This document shows positions 36,101 to 51,100 of a DNA stretch of 64,000 nucleotides, piece after piece; position 1 is the first letter of the stretch; each line of letters opens with the position of its first letter. The stretch is from Mytilus edulis (taxonomy: Eukaryota; Mollusca; Bivalvia; Mytilida; Mytilidae). The stretch spans positions 45,096,830-45,160,829 of the forward strand of contig NC_092344.1 of assembly GCF_963676685.1 (NCBI RefSeq). The letters are read 5' to 3'. Under the pieces are notes generated by a model that saw only the letters and a program-made list of their open reading frames with translations, was not told the origin of the DNA and did not search any database. A program made the position numbers and the translations under genes.

Positions 36101-39100
36101 CAAATATCAGTAGTTTTCATACCTCAGACTGACTGGTATAACAAAATAATTTGTCCGCATCAACCAAAACTGACCATATTTGTACTTTATTATGAACATG
36201 ATGCGAATCTTAATAGCCGCAAAGTAAATCATGTATATTTTTATATCAGGATGGATCATTGTTTAATAAAAATGAAAGCAATATTGGAAAATAAAATTAT
36301 GCTCATATCAGTTTATAGTGCCAGCATGTCCTCTTTTTCATCAAAATTTTGAATCGTAAACTAATTTCAGTAGTTTTAATATCTCAGACTGACTCATGAA
36401 TATAACAAAATTATTTGTCGCATCAACCAAAACTGACCATATTTGACAGCATCAACCATACAAATAACTGACAATATGTGACAGCATCAACCAAAACTGA
36501 CCATAATTACACTTTGTTATGAAAATCTTAATATATATATATAGCCGCATATTAAATCACTTATAGTAATACATATACCGGTAATGATGGATTGTATAAT
36601 TCAAATGACAGCAATATCAATGAATATTGGAACACATTGGCTACAAAAAATTTCCACATCAATTTAGAATATCAGCAAGTCCTCTTTTCATTCAAAATAT
36701 TGAATTGTAAACAAATTTCAGTGGTTTCGATATATCAGACTGAGTGAGAGTTGTTTTAACAAAATTATTTGACCGCATCAACCAAAACTGAACTTATTTA
36801 CACTTTATCATGTAAATATACATGTATATGGCCTCATTGTAAACATGGTAAACCAATTTTATTTCTATGTGAGGACGGATCGTATGATAAAAATGACACC
36901 AATTTTGAAACACAATACACCTTATTGCTAATCCTGGCTGACCCGGCCTCTTGAACTTTTGAAGCATACAACAATGACTTTTCTATTGTGGCGTCAGATA
37001 TTTTGTTTTATGACGTCAAAATTTTACGGGAACCTGTGTGATATCCAGTAATGGCAGACAAATTGCGACAAGGTGTATTTATACCATATCTAAGAATTTA
37101 GCGCGCCGTTATTTCCTCTCTGTATCCATAATAATGAATCGTCATTCAACATGCTAAAGTGACTTTTTAACATGTTTAAGTCAGTAGTTTGTGATGGGTT
37201 TTTTTTAAACAAAACTATTTAATGGCATCATCCAACACTCACATGACTGATTCATATACTTTATTTTAAAAATAAAATAAAAAGTACATGTATGGGAAGT
37301 TCTCTTCTTGGAATAGTATACTGTTAATATAGTTTGAAGAAGGCAAAGAAAAATGCATGATTTTGTTTGTAGCCGAACGTCCAGGGGCAAATGTTTCATT
37401 CATGTTCAGATCCGGTATATTTTTCTGAGACTCCCAGATATCATTTATTTATATAATCGTTATGGATAAGTTTGGCTAAGACGAGATGGTGCAAATGTAT
37501 ATATAGTTTTTTTTACGTTACACAACACTTTTTTCATTAATATCCCATAATTCATCCACTGTACAATTTTCGTTTGAACATTTGTCAAAACAGAATTATA
37601 AATGAATGTAAATCCAAGGCAAACAAGGTAAATTACGATTAAAATTCCATGAATTAAATGTAGAGTTTTATTTAGGGGACTGTTAAAAACGGGGAACGAA
37701 GAAACGTAAACAATGATGTTTCCGTATGCAATCTTATAAAAATATCTCCGATGAGTTGGATAACCTTCTATTCACTTCGATATTTGTACATGTAACGTAA
37801 TAAAAGTCGTTTGATCAGTAAAAAATATAGAAAATCTGCTATTTAATATATGGCAAAGTAGTTGGAAGTGATTTATTTCTTCTAAATTCTAAAGTTCCCT
37901 TACTGCAGTGACGTCATTTAGAACTGTTCTACAGTCCTGACTGATTAAGTCAGTTCTGCTGACAGTTCTACGGTTAGAAGTGATTTGGACAGTTCTACCT
38001 AGACCTGATCCTGACAGTTCTACCCTAGAACTGATCCTGGCAGTTCTACCTAGAACTGATTTAGTCAGTTCTACCTAGAACTGATTCTGACAGTTCTACT
38101 TAGAACAGTTCTAGGGTAGAACTGTTCTAGGTAGAACTGTTCTAGGACAGATTAGAACAGTTCTATGACAGAATATTCTGACAGTTCTAATGAGAGGTTA
38201 GAAGTGATCTCCACTGTATGTTGTGTCTTCTTATTGTAATCCCATTCAATAAACATGCAGGGTTTCCGGTGGCGCTAAAATATTAATTGTGGCGATTAAA
38301 ATTCGTCATTGGCGAAAGAATTTGGCGAAAGAAATATATATATACATAACGATATATTTTCAACCATCTTGTTTGTTTACTTTTTTTTTGGGTTTCTCGG
38401 ACTTTAGCTGATCGGACAATAGTCGGAATTCACCTTGAACTCGTTAAGAGTTTGATAGAAAATCAATAATCAGCTGATTGCATTTCATCGACAACAAAGG
38501 ACTAACTAATAAAGGTGTTGATTGTATTGTTTGACAAAATGATATGGTTAAACGGCGTCCGTGACAAATTACATACAGGATTTATTAACCACTTTGCAAC
38601 GTCACGTGCTTGAAGCAAAATTTAGACGTCTCGGTCCTCTCCTTTTTTTAATGATAGTCTGGAAACGAAAACTGTTATCATAACGGAAAATGTTCAAAAG
38701 CAAGAAAAATCTCTGATTTAAAACTTTATCTTTTAACTTTGATATAGATAATTAATTTCAGTTGGTACCTTAAAGTCGTTTCAGTGACACACGTATTTTA
38801 AGCATAGTTTTACTTCTCAACTTAATCATTTACAATGGTCTAGTAAAGAAACTTTCTTTATGAAGAAATCTATTCAAAAGGTTTGGAAGATCTGGGAACA
38901 ACCCCTCGAATATGGGTAACCCTTCAATGTAATGACTACACCTTAAATGACGGATCAATTTCTAGTGACAAAACTTTTGTTTTGTTGTAAAACCCTCTTC
39001 TTAGTACAAAAGGGCACATATTTTTATTTTGAAGAAACCTTCCCAAAGAACTGTACACCTTTCTGGTAGTATATGGTTGAAACATGTTTATTTTTAAAAG

Positions 39101-42100
39101 TAGGTGGCACCATTCTTTTAAAGTTGTTCAAAATATAATAAATTTCTCAGTTTTAAGTTAAAAATAAAGTTCTTCTTTTTGAATGTAGATTTTTTAGTGT
39201 TTATTCATTACAATGTAGACTCTAAGATAAGTTTAAGAGAATATTCATAGACAACAATGGGGCAAACTCATCTTATTTAAGGGGGAGGGGGGTCGGGTGG
39301 TGGTAAAAAAAGGAAAATTTAAACGAAAACTATATATTTGTTATTTGGCGAAAAAAATTATAAAGTGTCGAAAAATGAATTGTTTTGGCAAAGAGGTTGC
39401 GAAAAAAATAATTGACCCAGGAGAAACCCTCAACATGTGTAGTTATACTCGATTTTTCCATTACCAAATATGAATTACCGATATGATATATCTCTTTGTC
39501 AACAGTGACAATCTTAAATCTTATGATAACAAAATAAAGGTAACTAATTTTCCCGAATGTTTTCTTTTTCCGATTTTGAAATTTTGACTGAGTGTGTATT
39601 TGTATGGGGGATGCTGCATACATAGCAGTAGCCTCTGCCTTTGTCAAGACACCCGGGTTGCTGCTTTTCAATTGCATGTCATTCCAATAGTTTTGTATGT
39701 TGCCTTGGTTCGTCTTCTTTATGTGGGTTAAACATCGGTAAACAACTGTTGCTTTTATTTAGCGCCATATTTTAACTTCAATGAACAAAACGCAGATGCA
39801 GACTGCGGAACAGGAACTTCGTACCATTTCGGAACACTGGATTGGACATGCATTATTAGATGAAGATCTTGAATTCCATTTCTGTGTCTGTGTAATGTTT
39901 TGCTATTGTTTTATGTATTGTTCTTTGTTTTTATTTTAACCATGGTGTTTTCTTGTTCTATTGGACTCAACATTTTTCAAATATCTTCTTGGTATCTGGT
40001 TTTGTCTATTCGATATTGTAAGTATATGTATACATTATGTTTATATAAAGCTGATTGTGAAATTTTCAACATTTTAATGTTCTTAAACAAATGAACCAAT
40101 ATTATTTTTTTTCAGCTTTTTGGACACAAATTCGTTTGTTTTTCCCGTTGATGTCCCTCCTGAAGAAGACGTCACTATAACATTAACATACCAAGAGGTA
40201 CTCCGACGACTTAAAGGCGTTTATAATATCCACATTTTTGTCGGTCATTGTGAAAACGGATACAATACAAATATCGAAGTGTCAATTAAAGAAACGAAAC
40301 CTTTAGCAAAACTCGAGTTGTCTCCAATGTGGAAAAATGTACATCGAGGTACGTATTTTCTCGAACGATGTATGCAATAAATGTTAATTTTAGAACATTG
40401 AATAAACTGTTTATATGACTGACTTTAAAACAAGAAACCTTGTTTATTTTGTATTTTTAATACAAATCCTACATTATTAATTCTAAAAACCAAGACAAGG
40501 ATTAAACATGTTTTCAACCAAAAATCTTGCTATCTATTTTCCAAAAAAGGACAAGGAAATACAGCTATATATTGTTATCGTTAACATATGTCATGTGCAT
40601 TTGTATATGTATAATAATGACTTAAATGCACAAATCCTTATTCTCACAATTAACACTAACAAAAACCCGACAACCGTCCCTCCCAACAAAAAACAAGGTA
40701 AACACAGATAATTTGATACAGGAATGTTACGGTTTTAATTGATCGGATTAACTTTGACGTTGATAAATACATGTACATGATTCTGAACAAATCGTAATTC
40801 TGACGACTAAAGTAACTGCTATATTTGAACACATATATGACAAAAACTCATGGAAGACTTTCTGAAGTACATTGCAATCATTCCTAGCAGTTTTGTAAAG
40901 TGGGATTCAAGTTGTGTACAATCTTATTCTAATTGATTCTTCTACTGAATCGAATGTGATATTATATTTCTGAACTCGAATAATAGCCTTTCTTTTGAAC
41001 ACAAAATAGCCAATTGTGAGGATATACCCCAAATTGGATTACGACCAACACAGAACTCAGATGAAACAAAAAACACAATGATAATAATAAGAAAAATTGG
41101 TTGGACAATAAATAAGAACATTCAATATTTACACAGTTGGATTGTTGTCGAATCGCTACCTATTTTAAATGTGTTCTTTCATTTTTTATACAGCTGGTTT
41201 GATCTAAATTCTTTTGTTTTAGACGATCTTCATCGAAAAATGTTTCCTTACGTAATTGTTAATGTAATATTGACTATGTGATCAGGTCATTTATTATACT
41301 TTCATTTATAAAATATTCATTTTCCTGCAATCATACTTTAAAATCTAGCCAATTTTGTAGAATTGAAGTCAGATATGTCAAAGTAGACAACATCGTGATG
41401 AAAACGTATTTTAATAATTTAAATAATGAAGTTACCTCAACGATAAATGGCAAATGTAGACGGTATACATTATATAAGACGTGTTCACCAGCCTATTTTT
41501 TCTAGTCTAAAACATCTTATCTTAATACTGTGGAAACGTCTTGAAGCAGCGTCAGTTTTTTAAAATGTTTTATTTTCTATTTTTTAATCAACATACTTCT
41601 GACTTCCGCAAGCATTTTGTAGATAAAAAACTTTTATAGTAAAGAATGTCCTTGATTTAGTTATTACCGCTTTGATTTGTTAACTTCATATGCAATATAA
41701 ATTCTGTTTTATTTTATCTGTTCATTTGATTGACAGTTACAAGTTAAACAAAATCAATATTTGATACTTTGGATTTATGAGGCACGTGTTACGAATATAA
41801 CTTAAACGAAAAAAAAACATAAAAAGGTGAAGAAAAATTGATACTGCCCCATTTTTTTAATTTGTTTTTACAAAGTGTATATTAAATTCTGTAAGGTTTC
41901 TGTTTGTGTGGTCACGGACACCAATGTTTCTTATTGTTAGTTTGATCTGTAAAGGATCAAGAACATATAAAAAGTGAAATCACAAAAAATATTGAACTCC
42001 GCGGAAAATTCAAAACGGAAAGTTCCTAATGGAATGGCAAAATTAAATGATAAAACACATCAAACGAATGGACAGCAACTGTCATATTCCTGACTTGGTA

Positions 42101-45100
42101 CAGGCATTTTCAAATGTAGAAAATGGTGGGTTTGAACCTGGTACCTCTCACTTGTATGACAGTTGCATCAGATTCCATTACATTTACAACGATGAAATGA
42201 ACAAAACAGACACAACAGGTAAACTACTCAAAATATGGGTACAGCAGTTATCACTGTGTCACAACCTAAAAAAAGAAAAATATTTAACAAAAACTCTCAA
42301 AGAGCATCAGAATCGAATACATATACATGTACATACATTAAAATTGGTCTTCAATTTAATTGGTTTTTAATCTTAAAGCTACAGCATTATCTTTTTTATC
42401 GAATCACTAAGTAATTACATATTTTTGTATCGTACTTTTCAAACATTTAGTTCACACGTTTTTACTGTAATAGGACCTGGCAAATTGTTTTTTTTTTTTT
42501 CATAACTTAACACGAACGATTTGTAGCTTTTTTCGCTTCGGCTGTTGTTGAAGTCCGTGTCTTGTCAAATAGTCTTCTTTGTTATTTTCAAATTCAAAAG
42601 AATACTTTTTCATTTACACCTCTTTATTTCTTGTTATTAAAGAAAAGGTACAACAAGACTGTAAGTGGTTGGTTTGGTTTTGTCATGATTTAGTCAATCC
42701 AAAAAATACTAAATATATCTGTAGTATCAACTAGTGTTATTCAGATCATTAACAGCAGGGATAAGTATGTTGAAATTAAATATGCAATAAAAATAAGGAG
42801 AGTTTCTATTTACTTCAATAAAATGAAAGGCGGTATTTAATAAAACGATAACCTTGTGCAATAGTGATGCTATCAATGATATTAAGTTTGAAGAGTCTTT
42901 TGATGTTTTAAACTCCTTTACTGCATATAAAAATATAATGAATGTAAACGATTATTAAATACTGACTTGCTTGTCTTAATGGCACACTTTACTTATTTTT
43001 TTTTCTAAAGTGAAGAAAAATCAAAGACAGACAACAATATTTCTCTTTGTTTTGAAATCCCTTATTTTGCACTTTTATAAATTTGTCATGGCATTGCTTT
43101 GTAACTTTTCATCTCAAAATCATCAGATGGCGAATCAAGTACATTTGATATGGCATTACGTTTTAGAGTTATAATTGTACAATTGGCTAAGATCTCATAG
43201 ATAACTAAACTAACACATCTAGGCATCTTATTTTTTAATAAAGTGCATCAAAGGAAATCGCGATAAACAGTTGAAAGATAATCAATTTTATTTCCAAAAA
43301 TAATGATTTCATTGTCAGATCATAAACATACAAGTACGTATTTTGCTGTAATTAAAATGAAATATCATTTAATTCATTTACGAGATTTATCAAGCAAGTT
43401 TTAGGATGAAAAACAGCACGAAAGACATGTATTCTGCTGGTAATTTATCAAGACTAAATTTAGGTTCAAGAGATACACCTTTGTCTTTTTTACACTTCAC
43501 ATATCGAATTATTTTAAAGACCTTATAAATACCACTTGCAAACTGTTTTTTTTTCATTCGATAGAAAAACTTTTTTGGAGCAAAATTCGCTTAATCAGTT
43601 TTAGCCTATTCCATCTTACAATGCCAGTTACTTAAGCCATGCAGTCTGTTTTCATCAGGTGAATCATCATATATTGGAAATTCATGTGTTATTTTATTAA
43701 TCTCATGTGTCCGAAATGCTTTTCTAAATAGACCTTCATTATGAACGCTCAAAGTCAAATATTTGAAAGCCAAACAAGTATAAGAACCGAAACCATTGAA
43801 GAGCTATATGACAAAAAGAACCTATACTATTAGCCACATCAATATAAGGCCAACTTTGAATGATGAGTTTCTTAAAGTATACATACCTAAATCGAATTAT
43901 AAATAATTGTACACTATCTATAAAAGTCCTATATTCATATGGAGATCAGCTATTTGTTTGTTAATGCATTTTCTCTTGTAGACAACGGCAAAGACCTTCA
44001 TCTGACAAGACCAAGTAACGAATCAGCAGTCATAAGATACAATGCGGTTTCGAATAAGATGAAGTGTCTAAATAAGTTACAAGTGCAATATGACGTAGAA
44101 AGAAGTCAGAATGCTGGAGAGATTCTTGTAACCTTTATGTGTTGCTTTTTTTTCTTCGAACATTACATATGTAACAATGAGAATAAATCTTGACTGAACT
44201 GAAATATCAATTTCTAGACAAATTCAAATCTGTTTTGCAAATATAGGTATCGCGAAACACTCGATTTCCAAGCATACAAATTACATTCCTATTGTATTTA
44301 CATTACATTACGGGAAAAGTACTAAAATAATGTCGTTGCTACAGTACCGTCAATTATTAGGAGGAAGAAACAGAATAACATACCGTATTATTGCGGCATG
44401 GCAAAGCAATATATCAAAAATTGTAAAATAAATGGTAATTTCACAAGATTTTTGAAGATTTGTCTTCACTAGGATGGTGTATAATTTGTATGCTAATTTT
44501 ACTTCAAATGTATTGCACATATAACAATTCTTCTTTTAACACAAACAAAAAGAACAATGAGTTGTATTATTTATATGAATTACGTCTTACTGATAGAGAT
44601 GCATATATGCCAGGAACAGAATAATTTCCTTTCTTCTGTTTTGATTCAAGCGCCACTGCTTACTTTTAAGTAGACGAAATGCGCCTCTGGCGTGCAAAAT
44701 TATAAGCTTATTAACTTCGATGAGTAACTAAAATAGTATTTCAATATGTTTTAGATTGAAGATGGATTCTTTGTACATTTTCTTGCACCGACTGGTCTTC
44801 AAGCTATTCCAAAGGATATTGTGTTTGTTCTAGACACAAGCAAATCTATGACGGGTGAACCTATTGCGGAACTCCAGAACGCTATGGTTACTATATTGGG
44901 CAAACTTGCTTGGAAGGATATGTTCAACATCGTTGTCTTCGAGTCGTCATTTGGTATGTTTGAGAGCGAACTGCAAAAAGTAACCAATCGAAGTATTACT
45001 GATGCCAAAACTATGATTTATTTCATGACACCTGGTGGAGGTACGTACATAGTTATCTAATAATTTAATATTCCAGACGAGCGTTTCTTTTACATAAGAC

Positions 45101-48100
45101 TCATCAGTGACGCTCATATCAAAATAGTTATAAAGTACAAAGTTGGAGAGCATTGGGGACCCACATTTCCGATAAAGTAATGTTAAATACGGTTAAGGTA
45201 ATCGATACGTAAACTGTTCGTTATAACTTTGTAAGAATTTCGAACGCACAGCAATTGTTTGCACGAGAAAGATGATTTATTGTCTATCACACAATCAAAG
45301 TGATATATTTACTCATTCACAATTTGGACATTAAACAACATTATTTTTTATGATATGTACATTATAAACTCTAAGATGTATAATTTCTCTGAAATGACGT
45401 TTCAAGCAAAAAGGAACATTGCTCATACATATTCCTATCAAATTCATGTGTCCAAAAGTACATCTATTATCATTAATTGGTGTATATTTACTGGATCTTT
45501 ATTTCATCTCATAATATCTACTTTAAGTGTTTAATTAATACCAGTGCCGTTTATTGAGGGAAAAAAATGATTTGTTAACAAATCTTTGGCAAGGAACCAA
45601 AGAATATAACTATTTGCTCCGTGCACCTTATAAATCAACAGTATTTTTGCACTTTGTTCTTGCAGTCTGTGCATTTGCAGCAAATATTTGAAGTTAAACA
45701 ATTACTAATTCTATTAATTAGAAAAAATTAGTTTATATTTTATATTATTAAACATATTGTTAATGAATATTTGGTAATAACAGAAACTATTTAAGAACTA
45801 TGCTATAATAAGTAATAAATATCGAATATACTAATATTACATGACCTATCTGATTTGAAATCCGCAAAATTTAACGTATATGGTGTTTGATATATTTTAC
45901 GTTGATTAATATTGATTCCCTATAACTTCTGTCGCAGTTTAGTTTTACATTTGACGTTCAAATGAAAATATAATTATCATAAATATTGTCTTTTGTTGTT
46001 TGTAAATATAAGAAATGTAAAGAAATGATTTATCATATATTTAGTTGAAATTGCTTTTTGCACGCCAAGTGTGATTGATATTGTTATTTGCTTTCATTTC
46101 AAATAATTAAAATGAAATAAAAATCAACTCCATAATCACAAAAAAACAGAATTTGTTCGCGGTAATTGGTAACACAAGGTTTTTGTTTCTTTGGCTTGTG
46201 TAATGAAATTAATTGTCAATTTATTTTCGTATTTCGATAATTTAAACGCACGAATTATTAACCAATGCAGTGAGTTGGAAGGTTTTAGCCGTTCTGACAA
46301 GTAGCCTTAAAATATTATTTTGCAAAACCGTTTAAACTGTTTACATCGACTCGAAAAATGGAATAAAGAAAAGTAGAAGCACTAAAGAACTGAACTACAA
46401 GGAAAAGTCCAATTGTCAATCATCTATCATATGTTTATATATACATTTTTTTAATTTTTTTCCCTTAACTTAGTAAATCCCAAAATACTTAAATGTGTGT
46501 CGATATATTTTGAAATTGGAATTCTTTATTTCAGGTACAAATATTCATGATGGTTTACTAGCAGGCATAAAGATTTTACATTCTATCAAAGTAGACGAAA
46601 TCCGTTCACCAATTGTTATATTTCTAACCGATGGAAAGGCATCGACTGGTATTACAAACAGAAATCTAATAACAAAAAGAGTTAAAACCAGGAATGTTTT
46701 AGGAATTCCTATATTTTCCATTAGTTTAGGTAAAGGCGCAGATCAAAATCTGACGTCTAAGATAGCGTCTCAAAATTTTGGCTTTTCAAGACATATTTAT
46801 AATGCAAGTACATCAAGTTCGGTCATAAACAGTGTGTACGACGATGTTGCTACTACATTAATGAAGCATATCAATATTGTATACATGGATAACGTTGTCA
46901 ATGATCAAACAGTAACACAAACGAATTTCAAAACTTTATTCCAAAATTCCGAAATTGTGACGTCAGGAAAATTTCAAAACGAGACAACAAAATTTCTTAA
47001 TTCTACAGTTGTTGGGCTTGGAGCTTCGGGACTGACCATTTTATCAAACGCAAGCGTCTCTGTAATTGATGATGATGGACGTAAAAATACAATTGAGGCA
47101 ATATGGAAGCATAGACGATTAAAAGAAGTGATGTCGTTACAAAAAGCTATGGATGACTCTAGAATGGTTAAAGCTTTAAAAGAAACACTGTTAACAATGT
47201 CTATTCAGGTACTGTTCGTTTTAATTTTGAAATGATCTGACAATAGTCGCAAAATTTAAGAAAATCATTATAATTAAACGTTTTCAGTTACTCATTAGGA
47301 TTAGGAAATCGTAAAGGATATAAGTAAAGCCAAACATCACTTTAACGTGACTCTTAAGAAATAAGAATTTAAATACTATAATGATGATAAATAACAGTGC
47401 TGACTTTTAGCACAAATCACACTTACAAACAAAATCAATGCTTATATGACTTCAACAAACCTATGAGGATCATTTCATTTTATATTATTTGTGTGGTACT
47501 TTTAACTGTTTCATTCCCTGAATGCTGATAGTGTGTCTATCAAATATTGTCACATTTAAAACGATGAACACAGGTATACCATTATGATAATTTTTAATGA
47601 AGCAAACATGTTGTTTAAGAGTGTGTTGTATCAGACTGGAATGGAAAGAATCGACATATTTTGTACTGAACTATTCTTCAAATTTATGTTGTTTAACGTT
47701 ACAATATCAAAATTAAAATGAATGTATTTTATGAAAGATATACGAAATTAAATGGTTCTAAACTAGTTATCTGGACAAATAGTCATGTGTGGAAGGAAGA
47801 ATATATATCTTGCATGTTATTAAAATTGAGAATGGAAATGGGGAATGTGCCAAAGAGACAACAACCCGACCATAGAGCAGACAACAGCAGAAGGTCACCA
47901 ACAGGTCTTCAATGCAACGAGAAATTCTCGCACCCGGAGGCGTCCTTCAGTTGGCCCCTAAACAAATATATACTGGTTCAGTGATAATGAACACCATACT
48001 AAACTCCAAATTGTACACAAGAAACTAAAAGTTAAAATGATACAAGACTAACAAAGGCCAGAGGCTCCTGACTTGAGACAGGGGCAAAAATGCGGCGGGG

Positions 48101-51100
48101 TTAAACATGTTTGTGAGATCTCAACCCTCCCCCTATACCTCTAGCCAATGCAGAAAAGTAAACGCATAACAATACGCACATTAAAATACAGTTCAAGAGA
48201 AGTCCGAGTCTGATGTCAGAAGATGTAACCAAAGAAAATAAACAAAATGACAATAATACATAAATAACATCAGACTACTAGCAGTTAACTGACATGCCAG
48301 CTCCGGACCTCAATTAAACTGATTGAAAAATTATGTCTTCATAATATGAATATCAGGCACAATCCTCCCTGTGAGGGGTTTAGTATCATACCATCATAAC
48401 ATATATGAGAAGAACATAACCCGTGTCATGCCAACAACTGGTTTATTAAGAATAAATGTGTTTAGTTCCGATGCAAAGACCCTATTAGAATGTTTGTTGA
48501 CAGTCAAGAAGATAGTTCAAAATGTTAATGTATATTTTGAGTCCGTCTTTCACAATTACAGTCCAGAAATCTTTGGTGGTATTTTTCGACACAGAGCTCG
48601 TTAAATAATTTAATTTGAATGTTGCTGATGATGGTAAATCTGAAAACGGACTTCGGACGCATGAAAGTAATAAGTGTTATATTCATTTGATTGCATTTGC
48701 TACTTTTCTATTTGTAGTATAAGTATGTTACACCACTTACTGCAGTCTTGATTGGAAGACACGGCAAATCAGACAGTAGTGGTGTCCTAGACAATGACGA
48801 AAGAGGTACTATACAAATTTTAAAACAAATTGAAACATTCTTATTGTGTTTATCTGTAGTACAAAATAATATCTTTGAAATATGAAATAAGGGTAGTACA
48901 ATGATTTAATATTTACTTATTTTAGGCAGAGGGAATCCATTTTCATCATTTGAACAATTCAAGGTCCGTTTTGGTACACAATTTCTAGATAAAGACAGTC
49001 ATCAATACACACACACACACACACTATTCAAATTGAAAAGCGGCGTTACTCTTGTTTATTGTTGTTTGTGGTATTGTTTAGCTTAACTGTGTTGGTTTCT
49101 TGATCAAAGATCAAAGATCAAGTATTTGTAGATTTAAAACAATCACTGACTGATGTTTATCAAGAGATTACATAAAATAGAATTCTTAATCGTAGGTGAT
49201 CTTGTTTTCAAACCCGGATGAAAGCCCCCAGACAGTAGTTTTAACATTTTTGTTTTATATAATTATTATTTCATTCAAAAAAGTGCAGTAAAGAATTTAT
49301 ATGTCCGCCGTATGAATGGAAATTATTCTATATTCTTTGTCTGTCTATTGTCCGATAAAAAAATAGCAAACAAATAATTCACAACCTTAACTGCCTTTAA
49401 ATGAAGTCGTCTCAAATTTGTTTTTCTTTGTTAATATTATGTACTAAAGGAACACATAGTGATATACGAGATGCAACTCTTGGTATAAATTTCATATGCA
49501 AAGCATAGGATAGGCATTTCAGCTAAAGTTTTAAAGTTACATTTTAAATACAAAAGTCTTCACCAAAAGCGTTCTAGATCTGCATTACCAATACATACAA
49601 TGTACCAACTAATACCAAATTGTATCTCTCCTCTCCTTTATGTATACGCAAATTTAGAATATCACTACAGCTTCCATTTTTGAGAAAACCCACGTACAGC
49701 TTTATCAAGATAGATCTGAACTTAACTGCTGTTTTCAACTTATATCATTTTAAACTATAAAAACTGACCAAAAAAAATTGGAAATCAAACCATGTTAGAT
49801 TCAACTAGCGTCATTATATATCTACAATACTTGTCGGAATATGAGACTTAGATTCAACATTAATCTTAATTGATGCTTTTCTGATGTGAAATTCATGGAA
49901 TATGTCTTAAAAATTTAAAACCAAACATTCGCCTATTTGTAAAGATAGACTTTTTGTTTGATAGCCTACACAGTATAAGTAGAAAAAGACTCGCATGGTC
50001 ACGTACGAAACCAAGCCTTTTAAAAACATATGTGTTGTAATGATCTATTTTGATCATTTACACCATGTTGAAGCAACTTACCGTGTATGTTTGATGTCGT
50101 TTTAATGTTTTAATGTCTCAGATCAATGCATGCTGAATTGTAAAACATAATTTTGGAATACATACATTATCATATGACCTCAGATGTTACTCTTGAAATT
50201 TTTATAAGCATTGATTTTTTTAAAATATTTTACAGTTGTATATGCAGCAGCTCATAAACAAAGAGACCAATTAAAGGAAAAGCAGCCGAAACGAAGAGGT
50301 ACCGAATTTTCAGGTGATTCTATAGGCTTTACTTTGGTGATAAAAGATGGCAACATAAGTATACAAAGATACTTTTTCTTGTCGTTTTTTTGGAAGTCGA
50401 GTAACACGAAATACATCATAGTCATTACAAAAAACGATATTAGAAAATGCACGAGGAAAACATAACTGTTGTAACAGTGCAAAAAATGTTTTACAAACAT
50501 TATCAACCAACGGATCGAGTTACAACTGTTATATTCCTGACTGGGTACAGGCATTTTCAGAAGAACAAGTAAGTTAAACTGCTTTGATAGCTAGCTAAAC
50601 TTCTCACTTTTATGACGGTTATTTATTGTAAGCGCAAACTAAACAAGCTGTATATAGGGTTGCTGATCACAAGAAAGCTATTTAACCAAGATTTCCAAAT
50701 TATGAAGCTAAATTACAAAATGCATTTCCTTCGTTAATTGTATGGACGCTTTCTCGAGTAGGTTGAACGTTTTGGAATATCTGTTTCACAGATGATAGCG
50801 GACATTTTACTACTGTCGTAACTGTAATACCGCCAGTTTTCACAATATAACCAACTACATAAGTTTTTTTACTGGTTTTGTACTCACATGATCATCATGA
50901 CAGGTGCTCCATGTTGAGCATTATGACGCAAACAACCAAAATGTTGTACTTGATAGTAAATTGACTAAGAAGCCGATACAAATCTTGTTTGTATATTTGT
51001 AGTAGATAATATATACAGTATAATTTACCTTAGCTACTTCTTTCGTACTTTATTTGGCCTTTTTAAGATTTTTTATTCGAGCGTCACTGATGACTTTTTT

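Larger units (their letters stand above)
32318..38216. mobile_element. 5.9 kb inverted-repeat element with TA target duplication
   Basis: The left end cagtggagatcagttctaac and the reverse complement of the right end match with one difference over 20 bases, and the match continues through cctctcat. TA flanks both sides (32316-32317, 38217-38218). Both terminal regions (32318-32710 and 37915-38216) are arrays of agttctagctagaact-like palindromes. A TA duplication points to a Tc1/mariner-like mechanism, but no transposase is present. The interior has been filled by other elements and a tandem array. Confidence 0.7.
31864..40115 (+). other. intron 3 of gene 2, 8.25 kb, packed with nested elements
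   Basis: Splits the VIT domain between exons 3 and 4 (phase 2). It holds the 5.9 kb element 32318-38216 with elements nested inside it, and a hAT-like element at 38258-39431. Confidence 0.85.

Noticed and set aside
35475-36352. Two near-identical 76-96 codon frames (MSSFYSKYCIDHKQ...)
   Set aside because: They are readings of the satellite-like array, not genes.
48964-48969. Alternative donor gtccgt for gene 2 exon 9
   Set aside because: It gives phase 0, which would meet a stop in exon 10; gtacac at 48974 keeps phase 1 and yields a linker matching gene 3.
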